In this document: positions 1 to 10,483 of the stretch, piece by piece | Numbering within the stretch: the stretch's first letter is position 1 | Layout of the letters: the number at the start of each line of letters is the position of its first letter | Origin: Paracoccus sp. TOH | GTDB taxonomy: Bacteria > Pseudomonadota > Alphaproteobacteria > Rhodobacterales > Rhodobacteraceae | Length of the DNA stretch: 64,000 bases | Assembly (NCBI RefSeq): GCF_030388245.1 | Contig: NZ_CP098361.1 | Span: forward strand, 1,177,001-1,241,000 | Direction: 5' to 3' | The notes under the pieces: model-generated | What the model saw: only the letters and a program-made list of their open reading frames with translations | Told to the model about the DNA's origin: nothing | Databases searched by the model: none | Made by a program: the position numbers and the translations under genes

Positions 1-371
1 CGGCCGGCGGCGATGCTGGAGCGCAGTTCGGCGGCGGTGCGGCAGATGTCCAGCGTGCCGGTCCGCGCCATCGCCATCAGCTGCCCGGCCTGGGCCAGGG
101 CATGGGGCAGGGCCGCGGCGGCCGGCACTTCGGCCGGCAGCGGAAGCGCGAAGGGCGGGTTCTTCTTCAGCATCGCGGCCAGCGCATCGTCGGGGCCGGG
201 CGGCGAGGGCGTCCAGATGGCGAAGAAGCCGCCGGCGAAGCCGCCCAACCTCATGCGCGGCAGATCCAGATGACCGGTGCCGTCGCCCTCGAGCCAGAGC
301 CGGTCGCGCGCCGGCCCCGCGGCCACCATGCGCTGCAGAAAATCGTTGTGACCGTCAAAGACCGGAATCAT
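1..371 (-). CDS. Membrane dipeptidase, peptidase family M19 (3' part outside window)
   Basis: Zinc-dependent dipeptidase of the renal dipeptidase type, which cleaves dipeptides in the cytoplasm. The first 123 residues are present. They open with MIPVFDGHND, where His8 and Asp10 match the first zinc-binding HxD pair of M19 enzymes, and continue into a typical LPRMRLGGFAGGFFAIW strand segment. The ATG at 371 is preceded by a GGAAGG ribosome site, which fixes the start. The gene runs off the left edge, so the remaining metal ligands cannot be checked. The family call rests on the N-terminal motif only, but that motif is distinctive. It is transcribed away from the ABM-fold gene at 517. Confidence 0.8.
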   Translation of the reverse strand, partial: MIPVFDGHNDFLQRMVAAGPARDRLWLEGDGTGHLDLPRMRLGGFAGGFFAIWTPSPPGPDDALAAMLKKNPPFALPLPAEVPAAAALPHALAQAGQLMAMARTGTLDICRTAAELRSSIAAG

Positions 372-516
372 CGCGCCTTCCTTTCGCTCAGTGGCCGCAC
401 CATGCGCCCGATGCCGGGAAGCTGCAACCTCCTGACCGGCAAGCCGGAAAACCGCTGCCATTCCCGCCGTCCTGCGCTAAGCTGCAGCTGTCGCGAGGCA
501 AGAGGAGGCCCAGCCA

Positions 517-840
517 ATGACCCGGATCGCAAAGGAATTCGACGGCCAGACGGTGATCTGCACCTTCGAGGTGACACCCGGTTCGGCGCATGACGTGATC
601 GACGCGCTGAACGATGCCTACAAGCATGTGATCAGCCAACAGCCCGGCTATATCTCGGGGGCGATCCATCTGAACGATGCGCAGACCCGCATCGCCACCT
701 ATTCGCAATGGCGCGACCGGCGCGACTATCAGGCCATGCTGCGCAGCCCCGAGATGCGCGAGAGGAACCGCGCCATCGCCACCATGTGCCGGCATTTCGA
801 GCCGGTGATGTACGAGGTGATCGACACCTGGCAAGCCTGA
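517..840 (+). CDS. Antibiotic biosynthesis monooxygenase (ABM)-fold protein
   Basis: A 107-residue single-domain protein with the ferredoxin-like ABM pattern: a first strand VICTFEVTPG, a helix with DVIDALNDAYKHVISQQPG, then the strand GYISGAIHLND and the motif YSQWRDRRDYQAML. Family members act as small monooxygenases, haem degraders or ligand-binding dimers, so the substrate cannot be told. The start is supported by AGAGGAGG eight bases before the ATG. It stands alone between the divergent dipeptidase gene and parA; nothing nearby points to a pathway. Confidence 0.75.
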   Translation: MTRIAKEFDGQTVICTFEVTPGSAHDVIDALNDAYKHVISQQPGYISGAIHLNDAQTRIATYSQWRDRRDYQAMLRSPEMRERNRAIATMCRHFEPVMYEVIDTWQA

Positions 841-954
841 GGCGCCGGCCGATGCTGCGGCTGCGAAAAAGCCTCGCCTTGCGTGCGTTTCGCCCCTAGT
901 CTGGCGGAAAACGGCCCGCAACGCCGGGCGGGCCGAGGCCGGAACGGAGGGCTC

Positions 955-1590
955 ATGGCAGGACGCATCATCACGGTTGCCCAGCAGAAGGGCGGCTCGG
1001 GCAAGACCACCATCGCGGTGAATCTGGCGGTGGCGCTGCGCGGGCGGGGACATACCGTCGCGCTGCTGGACACCGATCCGCAGGGCAGCATGGGGCGCTG
1101 GTTCCTGGAACGGCTGGGCCGGCTGGGCGAGGACGAGGCGCTGGAGTTCTCGACCTCCTCGGCCTGGGGGGCCAGCTACGAATCCGACAAGCTGAAGAAG
1201 CGTTTCGATTACGTCATCATCGACACGCCACCCAAGATCGACAGCGACCTGCGCCCGGCGCTGCGGGTGGCCGATCTGGTGCTGGTGCCGGTGGCGACCA
1301 GCCATGTCGACCTGTGGGCGACCGAGGGGGTTCTGGACCTGGCCCGGCGCGAGAAATGCGACATGCTGATCGTGCTGAACCGCACCCGGCCGCATACCCG
1401 CCTGGCGGTGGAAGTGGCCGGGAAGGCCGAGGAACTGGGCGCCGAGGTGGCCGGCGCGCAGATCGCCAACCGCGTCGGCTATGCCGAGACGCTGGGCCAG
1501 GGGCTGGGCGCGGGCGACGGGTCGCGCCATGCCCAGGCCCGGGCCGAGGTCGAGGCGCTGACCGACGAGATCCTGTCTCGCCTGCCCTGA
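955..1590 (+). CDS. ParA-family ATPase (orphan)
   Basis: A 211-residue deviant Walker-A ATPase of the ParA/MinD/Soj group. The P-loop KGGSGKTT lies at residues 12-19, the A' motif DTDPQGS at about 39-45 and the Walker B strand YVIIDTPP at 86-93. Such proteins position plasmids, chromosomes or large complexes by a nucleotide-dependent gradient. No parB or parS-like partner lies beside it, and it is shorter than plasmid ParA proteins, so it is an orphan, possibly for cargo positioning. The start at 955 is chosen because GGAGGG precedes it and the ATPase fold begins there; an upstream in-frame ATG at 883 lacks a good ribosome site. Confidence 0.85.
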   Translation: MAGRIITVAQQKGGSGKTTIAVNLAVALRGRGHTVALLDTDPQGSMGRWFLERLGRLGEDEALEFSTSSAWGASYESDKLKKRFDYVIIDTPPKIDSDLRPALRVADLVLVPVATSHVDLWATEGVLDLARREKCDMLIVLNRTRPHTRLAVEVAGKAEELGAEVAGAQIANRVGYAETLGQGLGAGDGSRHAQARAEVEALTDEILSRLP

Positions 1591-1592
1591 GA

Positions 1593-1610
1593 TCGGCGGC
1601 GTTCCGCCGA
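1593..1610 (+). terminator. Hairpin after the parA-like gene
   Basis: TCGGCGG (1593-1599) pairs with CCGCCGA (1604-1610) across a four-base loop, just after the stop codon at 1590. No T-run follows, so it may be a weak terminator or an mRNA-stabilising stem. Confidence 0.4.
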
Positions 1611-1683
1611 GCCGCGCAAGGCAAGGAACCCGCCGATGCCCGGGGCGTTGTCGCCGAGTTGTCCGTATCGAGGAGACCGTCCC

Positions 1684-1974
1684 ATGAAGCCGATCCTGCC
1701 CGTCGTGATGCTCGCCCCGCTGCTGGCGGCGGCCTGCGTCCCGGAATCGACCGCCCCGGAACCCGCCGCGCCGCCCGCGATTGCCGATGACAGCTGTGGC
1801 GCCAGCCGCTACCTGCCGCTGATCGGCCAGACCGGCCCGACCATCAGCGTGCCGGCCAACACGCCCTATCGCAGCTACAAGACCGGCGACCCGGTGACCA
1901 TGGATTACAACCCGGCCCGGCTGAACTTCGAACATGACAAGACCGGCAAGCTGGTCCGGGTGAGCTGCGGCTGA
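1684..1974 (+). CDS. Peptidase inhibitor I78-like lipoprotein
   Basis: A 96-residue predicted lipoprotein. The N-terminus is a signal peptide ending in the lipobox LAAAC, with Cys18 as the lipidation site, followed by a Pro/Ala-rich linker. The C-terminal half has the I78 pattern CGASRYLPLIGQ ... NTPYRSYKTGDPVTMDYNPARLNF, ending in Cys-Gly, as in small elastase-inhibitor-like proteins of proteobacteria. The likely role is periplasmic protease inhibition. The start at 1684 is supported by GAGGAG upstream and by the signal peptide; an upstream in-frame ATG at 1636 would bury the signal. It is convergent with uvrB. Confidence 0.75.
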   Translation: MKPILPVVMLAPLLAAACVPESTAPEPAAPPAIADDSCGASRYLPLIGQTGPTISVPANTPYRSYKTGDPVTMDYNPARLNFEHDKTGKLVRVSCG

Positions 1975-1993
1975 CCCGGCGTCCGGCGCCGGG
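1975..1993. terminator. Hairpin between convergent I78 gene and uvrB
   Basis: CCCGGCG (1975-1981) and CGCCGGG (1987-1993) form a seven-pair GC stem directly at the stop codon of the lipoprotein gene, 50 bases from the uvrB stop. It could serve both strands. Confidence 0.4.
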
Positions 1994-2043
1994 GTCTGAC
2001 GGGTATTTGGGCAACGAAGCAGGGGCCGCCGCCGGCCCCGCGC

Positions 2044-4230
<2,187 letters not shown>

Positions 4231-4409
4231 GGTTTCACCTTTGTTCCTGCCTGGGTGAATCTGGCGCTTTCGCGCCGCGATGCAACCCCGGCCGAAGCAG
4301 ATCGGGCGACAATCCTGCATGTGCGGCAGGAAATCGCGGTCCGTGCATCTTGATCGGCCGCCCCGCATCGGGGATAAGGCGGGCAAGCAAGAACAGAGGG
4401 TTCCCGCCA

Positions 4410-4721
4410 ATGCGAGTCCGCATCTACAAGCCTGCCCGCAATGCGATGCAATCGGGCGTCGCGCGCACCAAGGAATGGGTGCTGGTCTTTCCCGCCGCCG
4501 ACGCGCGCGAGATCGACCCGCTGATGGGCTGGACCAGCAGCGACGACACCCAGGCCCAGGTGCGCCTGCGCTTCGAGACCCGCAAGCAGGCCGAGGATTA
4601 TGCCCGCGAAAAGGGGCTCGACTACGAGGTGATCGAGCCGCATGGCCGCGCCGCCAATATCCGCCCCCGCGGCTATGGCGAGAACTTCGCCTATGATCGC
4701 CGGGCACCCTGGACGCACTGA
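4410..4721 (+). CDS. ETC complex I subunit (NDUFS4-type)
   Basis: A 103-residue accessory subunit of NADH:ubiquinone oxidoreductase, homologous to mitochondrial NDUFS4 (18-kDa/AQDQ subunit). Recognisable are the start [16 protein letters not shown], the motif [25 protein letters not shown] and the C-terminal RPRGYGENF. It sits at the membrane-arm/peripheral-arm junction and is typical of alphaproteobacteria, the group closest to mitochondria. The start at 4410 matches the family start; the in-frame ATG at 4350 adds 20 atypical residues. Confidence 0.9.
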   Translation: MRVRIYKPARNAMQSGVARTKEWVLVFPAADAREIDPLMGWTSSDDTQAQVRLRFETRKQAEDYAREKGLDYEVIEPHGRAANIRPRGYGENFAYDRRAPWTH

Positions 4722-4760
4722 TCCGGCCGCGCCGCGAAAGCGGGCATTCGAGGAACAGAG

Positions 4761-4785
4761 AAGCCGGGGGCGGCGCCCTCGGCTT
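4761..4785 (+). terminator. Terminator-like stem after the NDUFS4-type gene
   Basis: AAGCCGGGGGC (4761-4771) pairs with GCCCTCGGCTT (4775-4785) with one wobble. The following bases CTTCGTTGT are only moderately T-rich. Confidence 0.5.
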
Positions 4786-4826
4786 CTTCGTTGTCCAAAT
4801 ACCGCGAATCGCGGCGCCGCCGCCGC

Positions 4827-6158
4827 TCAGACCGTGTCGAGATAAAGCTCGACGGTTTCCTCGTCCGACAGTTCGGCCATGTAACGCAGTTCCTGCCGCT
4901 TGGTCATGACGAAGTTCTCGATCAGATGCGTCGGGAGGATGCGTCTGATCTCGGGCGAGGCGGCGAAGGCGTCGATCGCGGCGCCCCAGCTTCCCGGAAG
5001 CTGCTCCAGCCCCTGCTCATAGGCATTGCCCTTGATCGGCGGCGGCGGTTCGGCCTTGTCCTCGATGCCGTTCAGCGCCGCGCCCAGCACCGCCGCGACC
5101 GTCAGGTAGGGATTCACGTCGCCGCCGGCCACCCGATGCTCGATCCGGCGCGCTTTCGGACCCGAGGAGGGGATGCGGATGGCCGAGGTGCGGTTCTCAT
5201 AGGCCCAGCCGATGCCGGTCGGCGCATGGGCGTTGGGCACCAGCCGGTCGTAGCTGTTCTCGTGCGGGGCGAACAGCAGCGTCGAGCCGGGCATGGCGGC
5301 AAGGCAGCCGGCAACAGCATGGCGCAACATCTCCGACCCCTCGTCGCCGCCATTGTCGAAGACATTGCGGCCCTGCCGGTCCAGAACCGAGAAATGCATG
5401 TGCATGCCCGAGCCGTTCCATTCCTCATAGGGCTTGGCCATGAACGAGCCGGCGAAGCCATATTGCCGCGCCAAGCCCTTGACCAGCAGCTTGAACAGCC
5501 AGGCATCGTCGGCGGCTTTCAGCGGGTCGGGCTGGTGCATCAGGTTGATCTCGAACTGGCCCGGCGCGGCTTCCGAGATCGCGGTATCGGCGGGAATGTC
5601 CATCGCCTCGCAGGCCTGGTAAAGCGCGGTAAAGAAGCGGTCGAAGGCGTCGAGGGCGCGTAGGCTCAGCGTTTCGGCCCCGGTGCGGCGCTTGCCCGAA
5701 CGCGGGCTGGGCGGGACGCGCAACTGGCCGCCGGAATCGTCGATCAGGAAGAACTCCAGCTCGGTCGCCACCACCGGGGTCAGGCCGGCGGCCTTGTAGC
5801 GGTCCACGACCCGGGCCAGTGCCTGGCGCGGATCGCCCTCATAGGGGCGGCCGTCCAGGTGGAACATCCAGATCGGCAAGAGACCGGTCGGCGCCTCGAG
5901 CCAGGGCATGGGCATGAAGCCGCGTTCGGTCGGCAGCAGCAGCCCGTCGGGGTCGCCGGCCTGGAAGACCAGCGGGCTGTCCTCGATATCCTCGCCCCAG
6001 ATGTCCATGTTCAACACCGAGAACGGGAATTTCGTGCCCTCGCTCAGCAGTTTGTCGGCAAAGCGCGCCGGGATGCGCTTGCCGCGCGCCACGCCGTTCA
6101 GGTCGGCGGCTGCGATGCGGATGGTCTTGACTTCCGGATGCTCGCGCAGCCAGTCCAT
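4827..6158 (-). CDS. Glutamine synthetase-family enzyme (gamma-glutamyl ligase type)
   Basis: A 443-residue member of the GS superfamily, closer to PuuA/gamma-glutamylamide synthetase enzymes than to GlnA because it lacks the GlnA adenylylation tail. Visible are the N-terminal beta-grasp [12 protein letters not shown], the catalytic strand ATELEFFL with its metal-binding glutamates, the central [13 protein letters not shown]/metal motif and [11 protein letters not shown] of the glutamate-binding site. It probably ligates glutamate to an amine imported by the transporter encoded just upstream. It is the last gene of a five-gene operon, only 3 bases after the permease stop. The amine is unknown. 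Confidence 0.85.
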   Translation of the reverse strand: MDWLREHPEVKTIRIAAADLNGVARGKRIPARFADKLLSEGTKFPFSVLNMDIWGEDIEDSPLVFQAGDPDGLLLPTERGFMPMPWLEAPTGLLPIWMFHLDGRPYEGDPRQALARVVDRYKAAGLTPVVATELEFFLIDDSGGQLRVPPSPRSGKRRTGAETLSLRALDAFDRFFTALYQACEAMDIPADTAISEAAPGQFEINLMHQPDPLKAADDAWLFKLLVKGLARQYGFAGSFMAKPYEEWNGSGMHMHFSVLDRQGRNVFDNGGDEGSEMLRHAVAGCLAAMPGSTLLFAPHENSYDRLVPNAHAPTGIGWAYENRTSAIRIPSSGPKARRIEHRVAGGDVNPYLTVAAVLGAALNGIEDKAEPPPPIKGNAYEQGLEQLPGSWGAAIDAFAASPEIRRILPTHLIENFVMTKRQELRYMAELSDEETVELYLDTV

Positions 6159-6161
6159 GGA

Positions 6162-6989
6162 TCACCTGATGAGATTGGGCCGGTAGCGGATCTTCTTCGC
6201 CGCGCCGGGCAGATGGCGGTTCAACCGCCGATTGGCCACCCCGAACAGCGCGATCAGCCCCAGTGTCAGAAGGACGAAATAGGCAGCGACGATCGGATAG
6301 GCGACGAAGGGGTTGAAGGTCTTGTCGGCGAAATAGTTCGCGTAATAAAGCGCGTCACCGCGTTGCTGGAAGGCCGGGAAGCCGGAAAAGAACACCAGCG
6401 TCGTGGCATGGAACAGGAAAATCGCCTCGTTGGTATAGGCGGGCCAGGCGAGGCGCATCGCGGTCGGCCAGACGACGCGGCGATAGCGGGTCCAGCCGGC
6501 CATGCCATAGGCATCGGCGGCCTCCAGTTCCCCCTTGGGCAGGTTGCGCAGCGCGCCGTGGAAGATCTCGGCCGAATAGGCGGCGGTGTTCAGCACCAGC
6601 ACCAGCAGCGCCCCGGCCCAGGCCCGGGTCATCCAATGGGTCTGCACGGTGATGCCCAGCACCTCGATGCCGGCGCGGGGCAATTGCACCAGCATCTCAT
6701 AGGCCAGAAAGAACTGGATGAAGAGCGGGCTGCCACGGAACAGGAAAACGAACCATTCCGCCGGCTTGCGCAGCAACGGGTTGCGGCTGGCCTTGGCCAT
6801 CGCCAGCGCATTGGCCAGGAAGAAGCCGAAGAACACCGCCAGCGCGCCGAAATAGATGTTCCAGATCAGCCCGGAACCGATCAGCGTCATTTGCTCGCAC
6901 AGGCTGAAGCCGCTGCGCGGCAGCAGCCGTTCGCCCATGCCGATGGCGCGCAGCCCGTAGTCCTGAAGGGTCTGCAGGCACTGGTTCAT
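6162..6989 (-). CDS. Amino-acid ABC transporter permease (HisM/ArtM type)
   Basis: A 275-residue inner-membrane permease with five to six hydrophobic segments and the EAA loop ELEAADAYGMAGWTRYRRVVWPTAMR that docks the ATPase. FLFRGSPLFIQFFLAYEML is the usual first cytoplasmic/TM motif of the His/Glu/Gln/Arg permease family. The start at 6989 gives an ATGA overlap with the stop of the partner permease, so the two are translationally coupled; the frame is open further upstream but only as a shadow of that partner. It forms a heterodimer with the 6986-7864 product. Confidence 0.9.
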   Translation of the reverse strand: MNQCLQTLQDYGLRAIGMGERLLPRSGFSLCEQMTLIGSGLIWNIYFGALAVFFGFFLANALAMAKASRNPLLRKPAEWFVFLFRGSPLFIQFFLAYEMLVQLPRAGIEVLGITVQTHWMTRAWAGALLVLVLNTAAYSAEIFHGALRNLPKGELEAADAYGMAGWTRYRRVVWPTAMRLAWPAYTNEAIFLFHATTLVFFSGFPAFQQRGDALYYANYFADKTFNPFVAYPIVAAYFVLLTLGLIALFGVANRRLNRHLPGAAKKIRYRPNLIR

Positions 6990-7864
6990 GTGGCGGCCTT
7001 TCGCATCGCCTCGCCGGCGGCGGTGGCCTGCCCGGCCGAGAGCCGCGTCCTGAGCCGGTCGAAGATCCGCTCGGACCCCCAGGTCATCAGCAGATAGAAG
7101 ACCAGGACGGCCAGGAAATAGTAGATGCGCCAGTCGGGATGCGGATAGGCATAGGCGCTGGTCTTGGCCGATCCCAGCTCGCGCGCCCAATAGACGATGT
7201 CCTCGATGCCCAGCACGAACAGCAGCGGCGTGGCCTTGATCAGGATCATCCACAGATTGGCCAGGCCGGGCAGGGCATAGGTCCACATCTGCGGGATCAG
7301 GACGCGCCGGTTCACCTGGCGCGGGCTCATGCCGTAGGCCTCGGCGGTCTCGAGCTGGGCGCGCGGCACGGCAGCCATGGCGCCATGCAGCACGTTGGCG
7401 GCAAAGGCGCCGAAGACCACCGCGAAGGCGATCACCGCCAGGAAGATGCCATAGAGCTGATGCACCCATTCCGGCGAGGTCGAGAGCGGCAGTTTGGCGG
7501 CGGCGCAGACGATGAACTCATTGCCCTGCCGCACCGGCACCGACGGGTCGCAATAGACGCGCGAGCGCAGCCATTCGAAACCCTGGTCCAGCGCGATCGG
7601 CACGAACAGGAAGAAGATGATGTCCGGCACGCCGCGCACCATCGAGGTATAGACGCGTCCGAACCAGCGCAGCGGCCTCAGGCGCGACCGCGCGGCCATG
7701 GCGCCGCCAAAGCCGAACAGCAGTGCCACCGGCGCGGTGATCGCCAGAAGCGCCAGCACCGTGCCGAAGCTGGCATAGAACAGCATGTGGCTGCCGGTCG
7801 TCAGATAGCATGACAACCAGGCCAGGCCCTGCAGGGCAGAGGGATCGGTGCAAATGGGAAACAT
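6986..7864 (-). CDS. Amino-acid ABC transporter permease (HisQ/ArtQ type)
   Basis: A 292-residue permease with several membrane helices, the family motif FGRVYTSMVRGVPDIIFFLF and an EAA loop QLETAEAYGMSPRQVNRRVLIPQ. It carries a periplasmic insertion with two cysteines (YCDPSVP, FIVCAAAK) that is longer than in E. coli HisQ. It pairs with the downstream permease, with which it shares an ATGA overlap. A GC-rich stem lies between it and the binding-protein gene. Confidence 0.9.
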   Translation of the reverse strand: MFPICTDPSALQGLAWLSCYLTTGSHMLFYASFGTVLALLAITAPVALLFGFGGAMAARSRLRPLRWFGRVYTSMVRGVPDIIFFLFVPIALDQGFEWLRSRVYCDPSVPVRQGNEFIVCAAAKLPLSTSPEWVHQLYGIFLAVIAFAVVFGAFAANVLHGAMAAVPRAQLETAEAYGMSPRQVNRRVLIPQMWTYALPGLANLWMILIKATPLLFVLGIEDIVYWARELGSAKTSAYAYPHPDWRIYYFLAVLVFYLLMTWGSERIFDRLRTRLSAGQATAAGEAMRKAAT

Positions 7865-7880
7865 CGTGCCGCCGGTTTGG

Positions 7881-7904
7881 CCGCCGCGGCACCGGCCGCG
7901 GCGG
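7881..7904 (-). promoter_or_regulatory. Intercistronic stem-loop between binding protein and permease
   Basis: CCGCCGCGG (7881-7889) pairs perfectly with CCGCGGCGG (7896-7904), loop of six bases. Such stems typically follow the binding-protein cistron, slow 3' decay and partly terminate, so that more binding protein than permease is made. That role is inferred from position. Confidence 0.5.
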
Positions 7905-7915
7905 TGTCAGTCAGA

Positions 7916-8638
7916 TCATTCGTGCGTCTGCGCGTCCGCGCCGAAATACTTCCGGATCATTTCGTTCAGGCTGCCGTCCTGCTTCATGGAGTCGATCGCC
8001 GCATTCAGCTTGTCGCGCAGCGCGTTGTCGGACTGGCGCAGGCCGATGCCGATGCCCTCGTCCAACCGCACCTGCTTGCCCACGAAGATCAGGTCGTCGC
8101 TATCCTCGACGAAGGGGCGCATGACCTCGTGGTCGCCGAAGGCGGCGTCGGCCTCGCCATTGCGGACGGCGGCGAAGACCTGGTCGATATTGGGATATTC
8201 CAGCATCGTCGCCTTGGTGCCGGCGATATGCGAGGCCTGCACGGTCCCGGTCTGCACCGCGATGATGCCGCCTTCCAGGTCGGCGCCTTCATCCAGCGCC
8301 ACATAGGAGGAGGGCGCGGGCGGCAGGTAGTCCTGGGTGAAGGCGATGGCCTTCTTGCGCTCCTCGTTGATGCTCATCGCCGCCATGATCGCGTCGTAGT
8401 TCGACGAGACCAGGTTCGGGATGATGGAATCCCAGTCGTTCTTGACCCAGGTGCATTGCAACTCGGCGCGCTTGCACAACTCGTTGCCCAGATCGACCTC
8501 GAACCCGGCAAGCTGGCCCTGTTCGTTCACGAGGTTGTAGGGAGGATAGGCTCCCTCGGTCGCGATGCGCACGGTCTGTGCCATGCCCATGCCCGCGGTC
8601 AGGACGAGCGCCGCGGCGGCAACCATCAGTTTCTTCAT
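7916..8638 (-). CDS. Periplasmic amino-acid-binding protein (SBP family 3)
   Basis: A 240-residue secreted binding protein. The signal peptide MKKLMVAAAALVLTAGMGMA is followed by the mature start QTVRIATEGAYPPYN, the hallmark of family 3 polar amino-acid binders, then GFEVDLGNELCKRA, DAIMAAMSINEERKK and the lobe-closing region EADAAFGDH. Its ligand is probably an amino acid or polyamine; the GS-like gene in the same operon favours an amine that is gamma-glutamylated after import. The gene lies 25 bases after the ATPase gene. Confidence 0.9.
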   Translation of the reverse strand: MKKLMVAAAALVLTAGMGMAQTVRIATEGAYPPYNLVNEQGQLAGFEVDLGNELCKRAELQCTWVKNDWDSIIPNLVSSNYDAIMAAMSINEERKKAIAFTQDYLPPAPSSYVALDEGADLEGGIIAVQTGTVQASHIAGTKATMLEYPNIDQVFAAVRNGEADAAFGDHEVMRPFVEDSDDLIFVGKQVRLDEGIGIGLRQSDNALRDKLNAAIDSMKQDGSLNEMIRKYFGADAQTHE

Positions 8639-8663
8639 TTCATCCAGTCTCCTGTTGGTCTTG

Positions 8664-9473
8664 TCATTGGGCCATGGTTGCGCTCAGGAACTGGCGCAGC
8701 CGCTCGGAGCGCGGCGCCCCGAACAGCTGCGCCGGCGACCCCTCTTCCTCGATCCGGCCCTGATGGAGGAAAACCACGTGATCGCTGACATCGGCCGCCA
8801 GCCGCATGTCATGGGTGACGAGCAGCATGGTGCGATGCTCGGTTGCCAGGGTCTTGATGACCCGCACCACCTCCTGCTGCAATTCCGGGTCGAGCGCGCT
8901 GGTCGGTTCATCCAGCAGCAGCGCCTTGGGCTCCATGCAGAGCGCGCGGGCGATGGCGGCGCGCTGCTGCTGGCCGCCCGACAATTGCGCCGGCCAGGCC
9001 CCGGCCTTGTCGCCGATGCCGACCTTGGCCAGCAATTCGCGGGCCCGTGCCTCGACCTCGGCCGGATTGCGCTTCAGGACATGGACCGGCGCCTCCATGA
9101 CGTTCTGCAGGACGGTCATGTGCGACCACAGGTTGAACTGCTGGAACACCATCGACAGGTTGGTGCGCAGCCGCGTCACCTGGGCGCGGTCGGCGGGCAC
9201 CCGCGCCGGGCCGGTGCCGCGCCAGCGGACCGATTCGCCCTCGAACAGGATCTCGCCCTGCTGGCTGTCCTCGAGCAGGTTGCAGCAGCGCAGCAGCGTC
9301 GACTTGCCCGAGCCCGAGGAGCCGATCAGGCTGATGACATGGCCGCGCGGGGCGGTCAGGCTGACGCCCTTGAGAACCTGGAGCGGGCCATAGGCCTTGT
9401 GCAGGTCGCGGATCTCTATCACCGGCACCCGGGCCGCTTCGGCCGGTGCCGCGTTCTGTTCACTGTGGCTCAT
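8664..9473 (-). CDS. Amino-acid ABC transporter ATP-binding protein
   Basis: A 269-residue ABC ATPase and the first gene of the operon. Walker A is GSSGSGKST, the Q-loop region is MVFQQFNLWSHMTV, the signature is LSGGQQQR, and Walker B LLLDEPTSALD is followed by the H-loop VTHDM. This is the HisP/GlnQ/ArtP subfamily. The N-terminal 20 residues (Ala/Glu-rich) precede the fold. The promoter should lie in the 127 bases upstream, before the convergent TerB-like gene ends at 9601. Confidence 0.92.
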   Translation of the reverse strand: MSHSEQNAAPAEAARVPVIEIRDLHKAYGPLQVLKGVSLTAPRGHVISLIGSSGSGKSTLLRCCNLLEDSQQGEILFEGESVRWRGTGPARVPADRAQVTRLRTNLSMVFQQFNLWSHMTVLQNVMEAPVHVLKRNPAEVEARARELLAKVGIGDKAGAWPAQLSGGQQQRAAIARALCMEPKALLLDEPTSALDPELQQEVVRVIKTLATEHRTMLLVTHDMRLAADVSDHVVFLHQGRIEEEGSPAQLFGAPRSERLRQFLSATMAQ

Positions 9474-9600
9474 GCAGATATGAGGCGATATTTATCGGGC
9501 GATTGCAACGGTTTCCTTGCTGGCTTTCCAGTCAGGTTGTCACGCTGCGGGGGCGTGGATACGAGCGGCGGGCGCTTCGCCGCGGGCTGGGCGATTCCGG

Positions 9601-10062
9601 TCACGGATCGGTCAGCCCAAGGCCGTTCATCGCCCTTTGCCGAGCCAGCGCCGCATCGCGGTCGTTGATCCCCAGCAGGCCGGCGACCAGCCGCACCAGC
9701 GATTCCTCGTCCGCGTCGCGGCGGCCGTCGGCAAAGGCGACCTCCCACATGGCGGCGATGATGTCGTGCCGGTCGGCCAGCTCGATTCGGTCCTTGACCG
9801 TGCGGGTGAAGCGCACGGTGTCCGGTGCCTCGGCCTCGATCATTTCGGCCGCCACCCGCCGCTCGGTCGCTTCGGTGGCGCTCAGGCCGCGGCGGCGGGC
9901 CAGGATCTGGTCGATGCGCAGCTTCTCGGCCGGACCATAATGGTCGTCGGCACGGGCAAGGCGCACCAGAAGCGCGGCGATGGCCACCTCGGCATCCTGC
10001 CCGCTCAGGCGGGTCGGATCGGAGGTGTCAGTGAAAAGGCGGCTCAGCAGGTTGCGAAACAT
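9601..10062 (-). CDS. TerB-like (tellurite resistance TerB/DjlA domain) protein
   Basis: A 153-residue all-helical protein. The segment EVAIAALLVRLARADDHYGPAEKLRIDQIL and the later IIAAMWEVAFADGRRDADEESLVRLVAGLLGI are the two acidic, metal-binding-like repeats of the TerB/DjlA fold. The function of stand-alone alphaproteobacterial copies is unknown; despite the name, tellurite resistance should not be assumed, because no other ter gene is near. The start at 10062 (MFRNLLSRLF) matches relatives better than the longer form starting at 10140. Confidence 0.8.
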   Translation of the reverse strand: MFRNLLSRLFTDTSDPTRLSGQDAEVAIAALLVRLARADDHYGPAEKLRIDQILARRRGLSATEATERRVAAEMIEAEAPDTVRFTRTVKDRIELADRHDIIAAMWEVAFADGRRDADEESLVRLVAGLLGINDRDAALARQRAMNGLGLTDP

Positions 10063-10114
10063 GGGCCGGATATTAGGACAATTCGGGGCGGCAACAACAG
10101 GTTTCGGAAATGTG

Positions 10115-10411
10115 TCAGACAGATTCCCAGCCCTCGACAATGGCCAGGTCTGCGATCGAGCAGGGCTGGCGCAGCGCCAGCGCCGCCTGGTATTCGGGAC
10201 TGTGATAGCAGGCGCGGGCGGTTTCCAGGTCGGCGAATTCGATCACCACGGTGCGGGGCCGCATCCGGCCCTCGACCACCTCCAGCGCGCCGCCGCGCAC
10301 CAGGAAACGCGCGCCGTATTTCTGGAAGGCCGCGGCATTGGCCCGGCGATAGGCCTCGTAGGCGGCGGGGTCGTCGACCGTGACATGGCCGATCCAATAG
10401 GCTTTGGGCAA
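10115..10411 (-). CDS. DUF1330 protein with TTG start
   Basis: A 98-residue protein of the DUF1330 dimeric alpha/beta-barrel family. The family normally begins M-P-K-x-Y-W-I, and here the sequence LPKAYWIGHVTVDDPAAYEAYRRAN begins at a TTG codon at 10411, preceded by AAGGAG with six-base spacing. Upstream ATGs in frame (10477, 10447) lack ribosome sites and homology. The conserved core GGALEVVEGRMRPRTVVIEF and the C-terminal YHSPEYQAALALR are intact. The biochemical role of the family is unknown. Confidence 0.85.
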   Translation of the reverse strand: MPKAYWIGHVTVDDPAAYEAYRRANAAAFQKYGARFLVRGGALEVVEGRMRPRTVVIEFADLETARACYHSPEYQAALALRQPCSIADLAIVEGWESV

Positions 10412-10483
10412 GATGGGCTCCTTGCGGACGAGGTGCGCGCCGATCATGCCGCGCCGGCCGGCAGCCGCAAGCCCCATCCGGCC

